From an uncultured Candidatus Actinomarina sp. (GTDB lineage Bacteria; Actinomycetota; Acidimicrobiia; Actinomarinales; Actinomarinaceae): a stretch of DNA of 64,000 nt. A program made the translations under genes and the position numbers. Location: assembly GCA_902555985.1 (NCBI GenBank), contig CACDUI010000002.1:103042-167041 (forward strand), in the 5' to 3' direction. Positions 63,059 through 64,000 of this stretch are shown here, piece after piece. Positions within the stretch are counted from its first letter, which is position 1. Every line of letters starts with the position of its first letter. The notes beneath the pieces are model-generated. The model saw only the letters and a list, made by a program, of their open reading frames with translations, had not been told where the DNA came from and ran no database searches.

Positions 63059-63496
63059 ATGGTATGTCCTTACTGCAGTAAAGAAGAAACAAACGTTATT
63101 GACTCTAGAAAAAATAGTGAAGGTAGCTCTATTCGAAGAAGAAGAGAGTGTCCAAAATGTGATCTTCGATTTACAACTTATGAAAAAGCAGATATTGGTC
63201 TTATGGTTCAAAAAAGAAGCGGTATTATGGAAGATTTTGATTATGAAAAACTATACAAAGGCATTGAAAATGCTTTTGGCGGTCTAGATATCAATGATAA
63301 AAAACTAAAAACGCTCGTAGACAACATACATAATGAAATTAAAGACCATGGCAATAAAGTTAAGACTGAAATAATTGGCGAAACGGTACTTTCTAATTTA
63401 AAAGAGACAAATAAAGTAGCATATTTAAGATTTGCATCAGTTTACAAAGAGTTTTCAGATGCTTCTGACTTTGAAAAAGAAGTAGCAGAGCTTTAA
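63059..63496 (+). CDS. nrdR: Ribonucleotide reductase repressor NrdR
   Basis: 145 residues from the ATG at 63059, which puts the zinc ribbon at the N-terminus (MVCPYCSKEETNVIDSR, then RRRRECPKCDLRFTTYE); the upstream in-frame TTG would add 13 residues. The ATP-cone follows (about 48-138, VQKRSGIMEDFDYEKLY). It represses nrd operons. It follows the LysM gene in the damage-response cluster. Confidence 0.95.
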   Translation: MVCPYCSKEETNVIDSRKNSEGSSIRRRRECPKCDLRFTTYEKADIGLMVQKRSGIMEDFDYEKLYKGIENAFGGLDINDKKLKTLVDNIHNEIKDHGNKVKTEIIGETVLSNLKETNKVAYLRFASVYKEFSDASDFEKEVAEL

Positions 63497-63497
63497 A

Positions 63498-64000
63498 TTA
63501 AGGCAGATTTTTAAAATTATTGTAATTACTATTTGATTTATCTTTAAATGTAATTAGTGCACTCTCAAAAAGTTGTATTTCGGTTTCTTTATTTAAAAGT
63601 ATTGCCTGAGCAATAGATTGTGCAACACCGTATTCGTTGTTTCTTAATGCTCCCAAATATCTCCCGTGTAGGTTTTCTGCAGTATCTACAGCATCATTTA
63701 CTAGAGCTTTATGTTTACTAAATTCGTTTATTTCAGGTAAGTTTGAAATATTTACTTTACTTTGAGCAATTATGTTTGACAAATCATTAGTAATTGCTTC
63801 AATATCCACATTGTTTTCATCTGTAGGTAAATCATTATAAATAAGAACTTCAGATATCAATATTCTATAAGAAAGCACTAAATCAAGCTCATTTACTAAG
63901 TTAAAGATGTTGCTTAAATTGTCATCAATACTATTGACATCTTCAATATCATTTCTATTTATTAGGTTATTTCGATACTGAATTAATGAAGACTCGATCT
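63498..64000 (-). CDS. Hypothetical helical protein, 5' end beyond the window
   Basis: The minus-strand frame is open from the stop at 63498 to the right edge (64000) without a stop, so the gene starts outside the window. About 167 residues are visible, mostly helical and rich in Asn, Asp and Leu (IAQAILLNKETEIQLFESAL), without recognised motifs. It converges on nrdR with a one-base gap. A GTG at 63878 could be a start but the frame continues upstream with similar composition. Confidence 0.6.
   Translation of the reverse strand, partial: IESSLIQYRNNLINRNDIEDVNSIDDNLSNIFNLVNELDLVLSYRILISEVLIYNDLPTDENNVDIEAITNDLSNIIAQSKVNISNLPEINEFSKHKALVNDAVDTAENLHGRYLGALRNNEYGVAQSIAQAILLNKETEIQLFESALITFKDKSNSNYNNFKNLP

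Noticed and set aside
1..64000. tRNA or rRNA genes
   Set aside because: No cloverleaf with acceptor and T-arm sequences and no rRNA-like segment was seen in the gaps, all of which are under 150 bases.

Overview
Source organism (inference). The DNA is strongly A/T-rich, genes are packed with 1-20 nt gaps or overlaps, and no stretch over 300 bases lacks a gene. The start of the window carries the end of cofG and a cofH (cofactor F420 pathway), and several predicted F420 or flavin enzymes occur. Gene order is actinobacterial: xerC-rpsB-tsf-pyrH-frr-cdsA-rseP-ispG-proS, rimP-nusA-infB-rbfA-nrnA-truB-ribF-rpsO-pnp, dapB-dapA-ftsK, and cinA-recA-miaB-miaA-dapF-lexA/LysM-nrdR. The SOS box is the Gram-positive/actinobacterial GAAC-N4-GTTC type. 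Together this points to a streamlined, low-GC marine actinobacterium, for example of the Actinomarinales/Acidimicrobiia type.

Layout. 1-4.1 kb: F420 cofactor genes, trmD, rplS, lepB, rnhB. 4.1-6.8 kb: a tiny membrane-protein ORF, a crotonase-family enzyme and an amino-acid ABC binding protein plus permease. 6.8-15 kb: recombinase, translation, lipid and isoprenoid genes. 15-24.4 kb: the rimP-to-pnp translation and RNA operon. 24.4-34.9 kb: mixed metabolism (acyltransferase, F420/flavin oxidoreductases, peroxiredoxin-like protein, arylsulfotransferase-like protein, haloalkane dehalogenase-like hydrolase, DUF1214/DUF1254 pair, alkylsulfatase-like metallo-beta-lactamase). 34.9-40.4 kb: an accessory block with umuD/umuC, a putative aGPT-pyrophosphorylase/hmdU-kinase-helical-domain protein and an 875-residue Thr-rich surface protein starting with an IF-2 N-terminal-type domain. 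40.4-48.6 kb: transporters, SDR, BtpA-like protein, Ddn-like F420 enzyme and a MoxR/VWA pair. 48.6-56.2 kb: lysine/peptidoglycan genes, ftsK and a phnDCEE-type transporter. 56.2-64 kb: a candidate selenoprotein and the recA/lexA DNA-damage region.

How the genes work together. recA and the lexA/LysM-nrdR intergenic region share one promoter module: a LexA box followed at identical spacing by a TTGTCA element that fits the actinobacterial RecA-NDp (PafBC-type) promoter. Many operon starts have a -10 hexamer exactly six bases before the start codon, the geometry of leaderless mRNAs. Both ABC binding-protein genes are separated from their permease/ATPase genes by a perfect 11-bp stem-loop.

Most notable observation. 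At 56273-56755 (minus strand) a TlpA/thioredoxin-like lipoprotein gene has an in-frame TGA exactly where the first cysteine of the CxxC active site belongs, followed 10-16 nt later by a hairpin with a small G-containing loop. It has its own leaderless-type promoter. This is best read as a U-x-x-C selenoprotein with a bacterial SECIS, pending a check that the genome carries selA/selB/selC/selD.
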